Shown: piece after piece, positions 1 through 6,684 of the stretch
How the letters are laid out: each line of letters begins with the position of its first letter
Position numbering within the stretch: the stretch's first letter is position 1
Source: Neisseriales bacterium
GTDB lineage: Bacteria > Pseudomonadota > Gammaproteobacteria > Burkholderiales > UBA11063
Direction of reading: 5' to 3'
DNA: 6,810 nt
Assembly (NCBI GenBank): GCA_003538525.1
Contig: DPRZ01000015.1
Coordinates: 1 to 6,810, forward strand
Made by a program: the position numbers and the translations under genes
The notes under the pieces: generated by a model
Databases searched by the model: none
Told to the model about the DNA's origin: nothing
What the model saw: the letters and a program-made list of their open reading frames with translations, nothing else

Positions 1-578
1 TCATGCAGAATAAATTCCATCTGCGCCAGAATCTGGCTGGGCGTTAAGCGTTTTAAATTAAATTGCAGACAGCGCGACAATACGGTGACGGGAATTTTAT
101 GCGGGTCGGTGGTCGCTAACAGGAATTTAACGTGCGGCGGCGGTTCTTCTAATGTCTTCAACAAAGCATTAAAACTATGCCCTGAAAGCATATGAACTTC
201 GTCTATCAAGTAGACTTTATAACGTCCTTGATTCGGTGCATATTGCGCATTGTCCAATAAATCACGGGTATCTTCGACTTTGGTGCGGGATGCGGCATCC
301 ACTTCGATTAAATCTAAAAATCGACCTTCATCCACTGCAAGACAAATGTTACAAACGCCACAGGGATTGGCATCGTGCAGATTTTCACAATTGAGGGCTT
401 TGGCTAAAATGCGGGCAATAGTGGTTTTGCCGACACCGCGAGTGCCAGTAAATAAATAAGCGTGATGTAAACGATTGTGCTGTAAAGCGTTGACTAACGA
501 CTTAACCACATGGGATTGTCCGACGACTTCGGTGAAATTATGGGGTCGCCATTTTCTAGCAAGAACTTGATAATTCAT
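1..578 (-). CDS. dnaX: DNA polymerase III subunits gamma/tau, N-terminal part (runs off left edge)
   Basis: This is the ATPase of the DnaX clamp-loader complex, which opens the sliding clamp and loads it onto primed DNA at the replication fork. The visible 192 residues match the family from the first residue: MNYQVLARKWRP at 1-12, Walker A GTRGVGKT at 45-52, four zinc-ligand cysteines C64, C73, C76 and C79, Walker B VYLIDEVH around 122-129, sensor-1 region LLATTDP at 153-159, and the SRC arginine-finger motif at 168-170. The ATG at 576-578 is chosen because it gives the canonical N-terminus. No Shine-Dalgarno sequence precedes it; the 32 bases between ffs and this start are pyrimidine-rich. 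The tau-specific C-terminus, and any gamma frameshift site, lie outside the window. SRP RNA is directly upstream on the same strand with no terminator between, so co-transcription is likely (inference). Confidence 0.97.
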   Translation of the reverse strand, partial: MNYQVLARKWRPHNFTEVVGQSHVVKSLVNALQHNRLHHAYLFTGTRGVGKTTIARILAKALNCENLHDANPCGVCNICLAVDEGRFLDLIEVDAASRTKVEDTRDLLDNAQYAPNQGRYKVYLIDEVHMLSGHSFNALLKTLEEPPPHVKFLLATTDPHKIPVTVLSRCLQFNLKRLTPSQILAQMEFILH

Positions 579-610
579 TGCAGGCTAAGGAAGGTTATTG
601 CGAATTGGGC

Positions 611-720
<110 letters not shown>

Positions 721-727
721 ATTACAT

Positions 728-746
728 TTTAGCTGCATGAGCTAAA
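728..746 (-). repeat. Perfect 7-bp hairpin just upstream of mature SRP RNA
   Basis: TTTAGCT and AGCTAAA are perfect inverted repeats around a 5-base loop (CATGC on the minus strand). If transcription starts near 748 this hairpin makes up most of the 5' leader of the SRP RNA precursor, ending 7 bases before the mature end. There is no T-run after it, so it is not a terminator. A role in RNase P processing or in keeping the leader from mispairing is only inference. Confidence 0.5.
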
Positions 747-754
747 GAATCGGC

Positions 755-783
755 ATTATCGGCGAATATTCTGAATAGTGCAA
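755..783 (-). promoter_or_regulatory. Candidate sigma70-type promoter for ffs (and probably dnaX)
   Basis: On the minus strand a -35-like TTGCAC (783 to 778) is followed by a 17-base spacer and the -10-like GATAAT (760 to 755). The -10 matches consensus at 5 of 6 positions and the -35 at 3 of 6. Transcription would start near 748, giving about 28 nt of 5' leader before the mature SRP RNA end. E. coli 4.5S RNA is likewise made with a 5' leader of about 24 nt that RNase P removes, so the spacing fits. A nearer alternative -10 is TAAAAT at 731-726, but it lacks a good -35. Confidence 0.45.
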
Positions 784-809
784 GTCATTATTATCATTTC
801 TTGGTAATC

Positions 810-1126
810 TCAGCATTTCGCACCATCAATTACAGATCTTCTTCGCGCCGTTTGCCCATCAATATAATGCAGTTCGGTTTGTGCGCGGGTTTTAATAGCG
901 AGACGCGAAATACAAAAAAGTAAATTTTCGACACGCCAAATAATATAGCTTGAGTTGCTGCTGTTCAGTAAGCCAGTGGTGCAGATTTGGCTATCGCCAG
1001 CCCAAGCTGCACCACTAAGCGGCTTGTGAGTCATACCAGATAATAATGCTTGGAAAAATACCCATTAATAAGTAACATAGCAGCAGTCGGAACACGCTCA
1101 AGGTCAGACTTTAAACGCTCAGCCAC
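810..1126 (-). other. Two short overlapping minus-strand reading frames, status unclear (possible gene remnant)
   Basis: A GTG-started frame of 31 codons (1126 to 1031) begins VAERLKSDLERVPTAAMLL and ends in TGA; that stop overlaps the ATG of a second frame of 74 codons (1034 to 810) as ATGA. The second frame begins MTHKPLSGAAWAGDSQ and includes KTRAQTELHYIDGQTARRR near its end. I recognise neither product, and neither start has a Shine-Dalgarno sequence. A one-base change of frame at the end of the second would read RREEDL then stop, which looks more protein-like, so this could be a decayed small gene rather than two live ones. The composition looks like the C-ending codon use of dnaX more than the T-ending use of sdaA. 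It may equally be non-coding spacer. Confidence 0.2.
970..1025. repeat. Long imperfect inverted repeat (hairpin-forming)
   Basis: A perfect 10-base inverted repeat, AGTGGTGCAG (975-984) and CTGCACCACT (1007-1016), is extended outward by AAGCC (970-974) and GGCTT (1021-1025) across a 4-base bulge. Inside the loop is a smaller TGGC/GCCA hairpin. The whole element could fold as a 56-base stem in RNA or as a cruciform. No T-run follows on either strand, so it is not an intrinsic terminator. It lies within the doubtful 74-codon frame. Confidence 0.6.
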
Positions 1127-1137
1127 ATTTAGTTAGA

Positions 1138-1155
1138 CGATTTTTTTTAAAATCG
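1138..1155. repeat. AT-rich 7-bp hairpin with T-run in the loop
   Basis: CGATTTT and AAAATCG pair perfectly around a TTTT loop, just upstream of the candidate rne promoter. The run of T lies in the stem and loop rather than after the stem, so this is not a standard terminator. It could be a bend or an upstream promoter element; no function is supported by sequence alone. Confidence 0.4.
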
Positions 1156-1163
1156 CTTAAAGG

Positions 1164-1191
1164 GTGACGTTAATGATTGACTGTTTATAGT
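1164..1191 (+). promoter_or_regulatory. Candidate rne promoter
   Basis: GTGACG (1164-1169; 4 of 6 match to TTGACA), a 16-base spacer, and TATAGT (1186-1191; 5 of 6 match to TATAAT) form a plausible sigma70-type promoter. Initiation near 1198 would give a leader of about 338 nt before the rne start codon, close to the roughly 360-nt leader known for E. coli rne. The surrounding DNA is AT-rich (1139-1153). No better candidate was seen closer to the gene. Confidence 0.4.
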
Positions 1192-1197
1192 GGGTTG

Positions 1198-1535
1198 CGC
1201 CGACTTAACACAATACCATGTTGTGCCTTTGCACTTCATAACAAGAATTTCGGGTTTATCGTCCGACCCTAGACGCACGATTAATAACTCCTGTTTTCAA
1301 GCAGAATTTACCAGCAAGACTGACAATATTGACTTCATAAATTTGCGTTGCCTTGAACCGTTTAGCGTTCAAACTACCTCTGCAACACACAATAACGGCA
1401 TAAAACCATAACAACCTTGACCGCAAAGTCTATATCAACCCTATCGCTCTGTATCAATACACAACTTAACGATGATTACACTCAGTCAACTCTGTAAACT
1501 CTAAGCATGGAGCAGGACACTACAAGGAACATTGA
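1198..1535 (+). promoter_or_regulatory. Probable long structured 5' leader of rne (autoregulatory)
   Basis: No gene is visible in this stretch before rne. In E. coli the long rne leader folds into hairpins that RNase E recognises to destroy its own mRNA, and a distinct leader motif (rne-II) is described in pseudomonads. Here the clearest element is a two-step hairpin: outer stem GTTGC (1347-1351) with GCAAC (1382-1386), one bulged base on the left and nine unpaired bases on the right (1373-1381), and inner stem TTGAAC (1353-1358) with GTTCAA (1367-1372) closing an 8-base loop. Weaker hairpins are CACAA/TTGTG (1209-1225), GTGC/GCAC (1223-1234) and TCGG/CCGA (1250-1266). Assignment as an rne leader rests on position, length and structure, not on a recognised family match. 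Confidence 0.5.
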
Positions 1536-4082
1536 ATGAAAAGAATGCTGATCAACGCTACGCAAGCGGAAGAACTGCGAGTCGCTTTGGTAGACGGTCA
1601 AAAGTTATACGACTTTGACATTGAAACCCCATCAAAAGAACAAAAAAAATCCAATATCTATAAAGGTATCATCACCCGCGTAGAACCCAGCCTTGAAGCC
1701 GCGTTTGTCAATTACGGCTCTGAAAAACAAGGTTTTTTGCCCTTCAAAGAAATCTCGCCGCTGTATCGTCATGCACAGGAAGGTGCGGAAGAAGGTCGCC
1801 GCCCCAATATCAAAGACCTCATTCGTGAAGGTCAGGAAATTGTCGTTCAGATTGAAAAAGAAGAACGCGGCAACAAAGGCGCGGCATTGACCTCTTATGT
1901 TACCTTACCTGGGCGTTATTTGGTTTTAATGCCAAATAATTCACGCGCGGGTGGGATTTCTCGCCGGATTGAGGGTGAAGAACGTGATGAATTAAAGACC
2001 GTGATGGCGCAATTAGATACACCTCAAGGAATGAGTGTAATTCTACGCACTGCGGCCTTAGGACGTGTAATTGAAGAATTACAGTGGGATTTAACCTATT
2101 TATTGAAATTATGGACGGCTATTCGCAGTGCCGCGGAAGAACAAACTGGTTCGTTCTTGATTTATCAAGAAAGTAGCTTAGTAATTCGTTCAATTCGTGA
2201 TCATTTTTCACCAGATATCTCTGAAATTTTAATTGATACCGAAGAAGTTTATACACAAGCTAAGCAATTTATGGCGCATGTAATGCCTAATTTTGCGGAT
2301 AGAATTAAACTTTATCGTGATGATGTGCCATTATTCTCACGTTTTCAAATTGAACATCAAATTGAATCAGCCTATTCGCGTACAGTGCATTTGCCATCAG
2401 GCGGTGCAATTGTAATTGATCATACCGAAGCATTAACTTCAGTTGATGTGAATTCAGCTAAAGCCAATAAAGGTGCGGATATTGAAGCTACAGCCTATTT
2501 AACCAATCTTGAAGCTGCCGAAGAGGTTGCGCGCCAATTACGCTTGCGTGATTTAGGTGGTTTAGTTGTGGTTGATTACATTGATATGGAAAATCCACGC
2601 AATCAACGAGATTTGGAAAATCATTTTAAAGCTCAGCTTAGTTTAGATCGTGCGCGAATTCAAATGGGTAAACTGTCTAAATTTGGTTTACTGGAATTAT
2701 CACGGCAACGTTTGCAAGCATCATTGGATGAATCAAGTGCTATTTCATGTCCACGCTGTGCTGGAGTTGGTTCGATTCGTGGAATTGAGTCAAGTGCTTT
2801 GCATGTACTACGTATTGTTCAAGAAGAAACCATTAAAAATGGTGGACGTTTATCGGCGTTGCATGTGCAATTGCCTGTGGATGTGGCAACTTATTTATTA
2901 AATGAACGTCGTGATGATGTGGCTAAGATTGAAGCGCGGATGAAAGTGAAGATTATCTTAATTCCAAATGTGCATTTAGATTCACCGCATTATAAAATTA
3001 AAAAATTGACCTATGATAATTTTGATAGTAATTTTAATCAATCAAGTTATAATTTAGTTGAGATTCCTGAAGATAATTTAGCCTATAAAGCAACGACTAA
3101 GAAATCTGATACCGCAATTAACAAATTACCAGTAGTGCAAAATATTGCACCTGCTGAGCCAGCACCATCTGTTGGTCGTCGGCAAGGTAAATCGTTGTTT
3201 GCCAGTTTCTTTGCTGCAATTGGTAATTTCTTTGCAACGCCAACCGCTGAATCAAAAGCTAAATCACATAGCCGCACGCCTGGTCAGCCAGCGCCACGTA
3301 ATGTTAAACAACATCGTGATAATAATGCTGAAGATCGTCGTCAAGGACGTAATTCACGTTCACGTGAGAATGTTGCTGGGGCGAATGATAATTCGTCAAA
3401 TAATAAAACTCGACCAGTTCCTGTTGCCAAGAGTAATAATCGGATTCAAACTGTGCGACCTGTACAGTCGAATAGTGCTGAGAATAAGCCTTTAGATGAA
3501 GTTCAAGCAACAGCAAGACCACCGCGCAATCCACGGAATAATAATCCGCGTAATTCAGCGCCAAAGTCAGTTGACGCTAGTGTAGCTCCTCGTGAAGTGC
3601 CAGTAATGCCACAACGCAATGCAGCACCAATCAAATCACCTGTGTCGGTTAAAAATGATTCAAGCGTAGCGCGACCAGCTAGTGAGAGTAAGTTGCCACA
3701 GGCAGAAAAAGTTGTAGCTAGACCTAATGTGGATACAGTTAAGCCGCAACTAGCTGAGGCTTCACAACGAATTAACCCTGTTACAGTTAAACCCACGGTT
3801 GAGGAAGTTAAGTCTACTGTAACCGTGAAAACCGTTGAGGCCGCGCCAATCAAGGTCGAAGCACCTGCGGTGGTGGTTGTTCCTAAGGTAGTTAAACCAG
3901 TAGCGGTAATTGAACCAGTTGATTTAGGTGGCTTGCAGTTAGTGAATACGAACCGAGAGCTTCTGAATAAGCCGCAAGCTGAAGTTGTTGCGGTAGCAGC
4001 TAAACGCTTTAGCGATGTGGTAAATAAAGAGCGGGTGATTGATCCGAATATTAGTTATGAATTAGTTGAAACTAAACGTTAA
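1536..4082 (+). CDS. rne: Ribonuclease E
   Basis: This is the essential single-strand endoribonuclease for mRNA decay and for rRNA, tRNA and sRNA processing, and scaffold of the degradosome. Its 848 residues begin MKRMLINATQ. Residues 1-510 form the catalytic half: S1 RNA-binding domain about 39-119 (F57, F67), 5'-sensor R171-T172, DNase-I-like domain with metal ligands D304 and D347 (D303 and D346 in E. coli), Zn-link CPRC at 405-408, then the small domain. Residues 511-848 are low-complexity: an amphipathic stretch SLFASFFAAIGNFFA (553-567) suits the membrane anchor, an Arg/Asn-rich RNA-binding part spans about 588-675, a Pro/Val/Lys-rich linker follows, and the C-terminus contains LGGLQLVNTNRELL (797-810). 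The tail is shorter than in E. coli (1061 aa). The ATG has AAGGAA (1524-1529) six bases upstream. RNase G is excluded by the long tail and sequence. Codon use changes sharply near codon 115. Confidence 0.97.
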   Translation: MKRMLINATQAEELRVALVDGQKLYDFDIETPSKEQKKSNIYKGIITRVEPSLEAAFVNYGSEKQGFLPFKEISPLYRHAQEGAEEGRRPNIKDLIREGQEIVVQIEKEERGNKGAALTSYVTLPGRYLVLMPNNSRAGGISRRIEGEERDELKTVMAQLDTPQGMSVILRTAALGRVIEELQWDLTYLLKLWTAIRSAAEEQTGSFLIYQESSLVIRSIRDHFSPDISEILIDTEEVYTQAKQFMAHVMPNFADRIKLYRDDVPLFSRFQIEHQIESAYSRTVHLPSGGAIVIDHTEALTSVDVNSAKANKGADIEATAYLTNLEAAEEVARQLRLRDLGGLVVVDYIDMENPRNQRDLENHFKAQLSLDRARIQMGKLSKFGLLELSRQRLQASLDESSAISCPRCAGVGSIRGIESSALHVLRIVQEETIKNGGRLSALHVQLPVDVATYLLNERRDDVAKIEARMKVKIILIPNVHLDSPHYKIKKLTYDNFDSNFNQSSYNLVEIPEDNLAYKATTKKSDTAINKLPVVQNIAPAEPAPSVGRRQGKSLFASFFAAIGNFFATPTAESKAKSHSRTPGQPAPRNVKQHRDNNAEDRRQGRNSRSRENVAGANDNSSNNKTRPVPVAKSNNRIQTVRPVQSNSAENKPLDEVQATARPPRNPRNNNPRNSAPKSVDASVAPREVPVMPQRNAAPIKSPVSVKNDSSVARPASESKLPQAEKVVARPNVDTVKPQLAEASQRINPVTVKPTVEEVKSTVTVKTVEAAPIKVEAPAVVVVPKVVKPVAVIEPVDLGGLQLVNTNRELLNKPQAEVVAVAAKRFSDVVNKERVIDPNISYELVETKR

Positions 4083-4090
4083 TTTAGTTG

Positions 4091-4116
4091 GGCACCAAAT
4101 TTTTGGTGCCTTTTTT
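4091..4116 (+). terminator. Intrinsic terminator of rne
   Basis: GGCACCA and TGGTGCC form a GC-rich stem, extendable by A-T pairs into the loop, followed directly by six T (4111-4116). It begins 8 bases after the rne stop codon. Being only 30 bases before the sdaA start, it should separate the two transcription units. Confidence 0.93.
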
Positions 4117-4134
4117 AATGGTGCAAAGCACAAG

Positions 4135-4139
4135 AGGAG
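4135..4139 (+). promoter_or_regulatory. Shine-Dalgarno of sdaA, fixing the start
   Basis: AGGAG within AAGAGGAGA, seven bases before the ATG at 4147. It decides against the longer in-frame reading that would begin inside rne. Confidence 0.85.
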
Positions 4140-4146
4140 ATATGCT

Positions 4147-5529
4147 ATGTTAAGTCCATTGGATATGTTTGCAATTGGAGTTGGTCCATCCAGTTCTCAT
4201 ACGGTCGGACCAATGAAAGCTGGTTTGGAATTCACTAATTATTTAAAACAACATGATTTATTAAATCAAGTTACACAGCTAAAGGCGCATTTATATGGAT
4301 CTTTAGCTTTAACTGGAGCCGGGCATGGTACGTTTCTTGCGGTAGTAAATGGTCTTGCAGGACAACATCCGAAGACGATTGATCCTGATAGCATTTATTC
4401 GCGCGTGGATGAAATTAAGGCCAGCAAGCGTTTGAAATTGGCAGATATGCATGAAATTGATTTTGATTATGATCAAGACTTGATTATTCATAAAGATCAA
4501 GCGTTGCCTGAGCATTCCAATGGTATGCGCTTTATTGCGCTAGATTCACAGCAGCAGGTTGTTTATGAACAAGAGTATTTTTCGATCGGTGGCGGGTTTA
4601 TTTTAGATAAAGCGCAAATTAGTCAACGCAAAGAAAATGAAAACGTCACGAGTGAACTTAAAGTTCCTTATCCGTTTAGCAATGCCAAAGAATTATTTGA
4701 TCATTGCATTCAACATAATTTATCAATTGCTGAATTGGTTATGGCAAATGAAGAGGTAAGGCGTGTGCGGGATGAAGTTTGTGCTGAAGTATTGGAAATT
4801 GCCAATGTGATGCGTTCTTCTATTCAGCGTGGTTTAAGAACTGAAGGTATTTTGCCTGGAGGATTATTGGTTAAGCGTCGTGCTCCGCATCTATATCAAC
4901 AATTAAATAGTAATGACTTAAATTTAGTCTCACATCAAGATCGACGTTTGTTGGCAATGACCTATGCGATTGCGGTTAATGAGGAAAATGCGGCGTTTAG
5001 TCGGGTAGTTACTGCACCAACCAATGGTTCTGCTGGAACTATCCCTGGCGTCTTGGAATATTATCGTAACTTTTATCTTGGCGTTACGGATGAGAAAATT
5101 ATTGATTTTATTTTGACCGCAGGAGCTATTGGTAATCTTTACAAATATGGTGCTTCAATTTCAGCTGCTGAAGTTGGCTGCCAAGGTGAAATTGGTGTGG
5201 CTTGTTCGATGGCAGCAGCAGCATTAACCGCTGTAATGGGCGGTAGTGTATTGCAAGTGGAAAAAGCTGCAGAAATTGCGATGGAGCATTGCTTAGGTAT
5301 GACTTGTGATCCGATTGATGGGTTGGTCCAAATTCCATGCATCGAGCGTAATGGGGTAGCAGCAAGTAAAGCGATTGATATTGCTAAATTAGCCTTGTTG
5401 GAAGATGAACCTGGTAAAGTTAGTCTAGATGCCGTGATTCATACCATGATGGAAACTGGACGCGATATGAGTACGCGGTATAAGGAAACGGCTTTAGCTG
5501 GTTTAGCGGTGAATGTGGTTGCTTGTTAA
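4147..5529 (+). CDS. sdaA: L-serine ammonia-lyase (L-serine dehydratase), iron-sulfur type, single chain
   Basis: This cytoplasmic enzyme deaminates L-serine to pyruvate and ammonia using an oxygen-sensitive [4Fe-4S] cluster. The 460-residue length is normal for the single-chain type. The N-terminal beta domain (about 3-155) carries the serine-site motif [11 protein letters not shown] (13-23); the alpha domain (about 185-456) carries [11 protein letters not shown] (291-301). Likely cluster ligands are C345 (GCQGEIG), C387 (MTCDPI) and C398 (IPCIER). The last residue is C460; in the Legionella pneumophila enzyme the terminal cysteine inserts into the active site as fourth ligand, and these four positions match C343, C385, C396 and C458 with a constant offset of two. 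The frame is open further upstream into rne, but the ATG at 4147 is chosen: AGGAG (4135-4139) lies seven bases before it and the N-terminus is the family's. No clear promoter fits between the rne terminator and this start. Confidence 0.96.
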   Translation: MLSPLDMFAIGVGPSSSHTVGPMKAGLEFTNYLKQHDLLNQVTQLKAHLYGSLALTGAGHGTFLAVVNGLAGQHPKTIDPDSIYSRVDEIKASKRLKLADMHEIDFDYDQDLIIHKDQALPEHSNGMRFIALDSQQQVVYEQEYFSIGGGFILDKAQISQRKENENVTSELKVPYPFSNAKELFDHCIQHNLSIAELVMANEEVRRVRDEVCAEVLEIANVMRSSIQRGLRTEGILPGGLLVKRRAPHLYQQLNSNDLNLVSHQDRRLLAMTYAIAVNEENAAFSRVVTAPTNGSAGTIPGVLEYYRNFYLGVTDEKIIDFILTAGAIGNLYKYGASISAAEVGCQGEIGVACSMAAAALTAVMGGSVLQVEKAAEIAMEHCLGMTCDPIDGLVQIPCIERNGVAASKAIDIAKLALLEDEPGKVSLDAVIHTMMETGRDMSTRYKETALAGLAVNVVAC

Positions 5530-5550
5530 TAAATATGCTTAAATGGAAAG

Positions 5551-5574
5551 GCAGACCAAGAGGTCTGCTTTTTT
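5551..5574 (+). terminator. Intrinsic terminator of sdaA
   Basis: GCAGACC and GGTCTGC form a perfect 7-bp stem around an AAGA loop, followed by six T (5569-5574). It lies in the 69-base gap between the convergent sdaA and deacylase genes. Read from the other strand the stem is followed only by CTTTCC, so it would be a weak terminator for the minus-strand gene. Confidence 0.93.
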
Positions 5575-5598
5575 ACTGTCAATATGTTGCTAATGGGG

Positions 5599-6630
5599 CT
5601 ATTTATTAAATAAAATACGTACTAATAAGCCACCAGCTTCACGAGTTGCTCCAGTGCCAAGTGAGAGAACTTTACCTGCAATTGGGCTGGTGTATTGACA
5701 GATAATATCGCCAAAGGGATTAAGTTGGCGTGCAACGATTTGTTCGGCGCTAACCTCATCACCAAGTTGCACTAATATTTCAGCATAGCCACCAACTTTT
5801 GCACGAATTGACAGCATTTCATTGCCAACAAAACTAGTGTGTTTATGCGCGTTATGCTCACATTCACCCTGTGTTATCCTAAATTCAATCAGGATATTAT
5901 GTATTCCTTCAATGCTGCGCGCAATATAGTCTGATTGGTAGATTCTTGCCGCGCCAAGTTCGATGGTGATTGCAGGAATATTATGTTCGATAAACGTAGT
6001 TTCCAGAGTACCTTTTTCGCCCTCATCATTTTTAATTTGATCGGCTGGAATTAACTCAGCCATGCGCTGACAAATCGGGTTACGGTAGTCGGCAAAAACA
6101 AACAGCGGATAAATCGTATCCGTTGATTGGCTGTGTAAATCAATTGCGTAGTCCACATTGTTTAGCCATAAATTATTCCATAATAAATAGGCATGTTGAT
6201 GCGCACTATCACCATCTAATTTACCCGGGAAAGTGCGATTCATATTAACATAATCGCCACCATCGGTAGATAAATACCAATTTTTACTAATGTGCATCAA
6301 GGAATTTGGGCAGGCTTGAAGTACTCCCATAATCGTGCCAGATAATTGATTTGGATCAAGTGTGGCAAAGAGTTGTTGGATTACGCGTGAGCCATTGAGC
6401 TCATCGCCATGAATACCGGTATTGAGTAATAGTTTTGCACCTGCATTAACTCCTTTGGCGATGATAACAGGAACATACCAACTTTGTCCAATATTCATAT
6501 CCGCCCCTTTGAACATGAAGCGGTAAATCTTACCTGCCACTAGGTCATCAAGGTTTAATTGAGTTATGACTGGAACGCCATTGATTATATCGCCATTATA
6601 AAGGGTAGATTTTTTGAGATTTGTTTGCAA
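5599..6630 (-). CDS. Zinc-dependent deacylase of the succinylglutamate desuccinylase/aspartoacylase (AstE/AspA, M14) family
   Basis: Members hydrolyse an amide bond of N-acylated amino acids or similar small molecules. The 343-residue product shows the family pattern: zinc ligands H74 and E77 in GIHGDE, third ligand H166 in AIDLHSQ, substrate-carboxylate-binding NMNRTFPG at 129-136, and catalytic-base candidate E224 in ITIELG. Residues about 275-343 form a C-terminal beta domain of biotinyl/lipoyl-like fold (VGGYAEILVQLGDEVSAEQ, then SPIAGKVL). There is no signal peptide or membrane segment, so it is probably cytoplasmic. The start is TTG at 6630; an in-frame stop lies five codons before it, the next ATG is codon 44, and residues 17-60 (NGVPVITQLNLDDL onward to WYVPVIIAKG) look like genuine family sequence, so TTG is the best choice. 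AAGG lies ten bases upstream, a weak and distant Shine-Dalgarno. The substrate is unknown; AstE itself is unlikely, since no arginine-catabolism genes are near. Confidence 0.85.
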   Translation of the reverse strand: MQTNLKKSTLYNGDIINGVPVITQLNLDDLVAGKIYRFMFKGADMNIGQSWYVPVIIAKGVNAGAKLLLNTGIHGDELNGSRVIQQLFATLDPNQLSGTIMGVLQACPNSLMHISKNWYLSTDGGDYVNMNRTFPGKLDGDSAHQHAYLLWNNLWLNNVDYAIDLHSQSTDTIYPLFVFADYRNPICQRMAELIPADQIKNDEGEKGTLETTFIEHNIPAITIELGAARIYQSDYIARSIEGIHNILIEFRITQGECEHNAHKHTSFVGNEMLSIRAKVGGYAEILVQLGDEVSAEQIVARQLNPFGDIICQYTSPIAGKVLSLGTGATREAGGLLVRILFNK

Positions 6631-6684
6631 TGTGCTTGAGCCTTATATTAAATATTTGAGTGTTGTTTAAAAAGCTATGTGAAT

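Noticed and set aside
1131..1137. GTTAGAC, resembling the R' core of an integron attC site
   Set aside because: There is no partner GTCTAAC or similar core at the required distance, no attC-like folded arms, and no gene cassette or integrase.
1190..1411. A 73-codon plus-strand frame starting at GTG
   Set aside because: It overlaps the candidate promoter and rne leader, has no ribosome binding site, and its translation resembles no protein I know.
3083..3853. Several antisense and out-of-frame open stretches inside the rne tail
   Set aside because: They follow from low-complexity Asn/Arg/Val/Pro-rich codons of rne, and none shows a protein family signature.
4066..4146. A longer sdaA start reaching back into rne
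   Set aside because: The extension translates rne end and terminator sequence; the ATG at 4147 has a good Shine-Dalgarno site and the family N-terminus.
5126..5365. Two overlapping minus-strand frames inside sdaA
   Set aside because: They are shadows of the conserved cluster-binding region of sdaA, without start signals.
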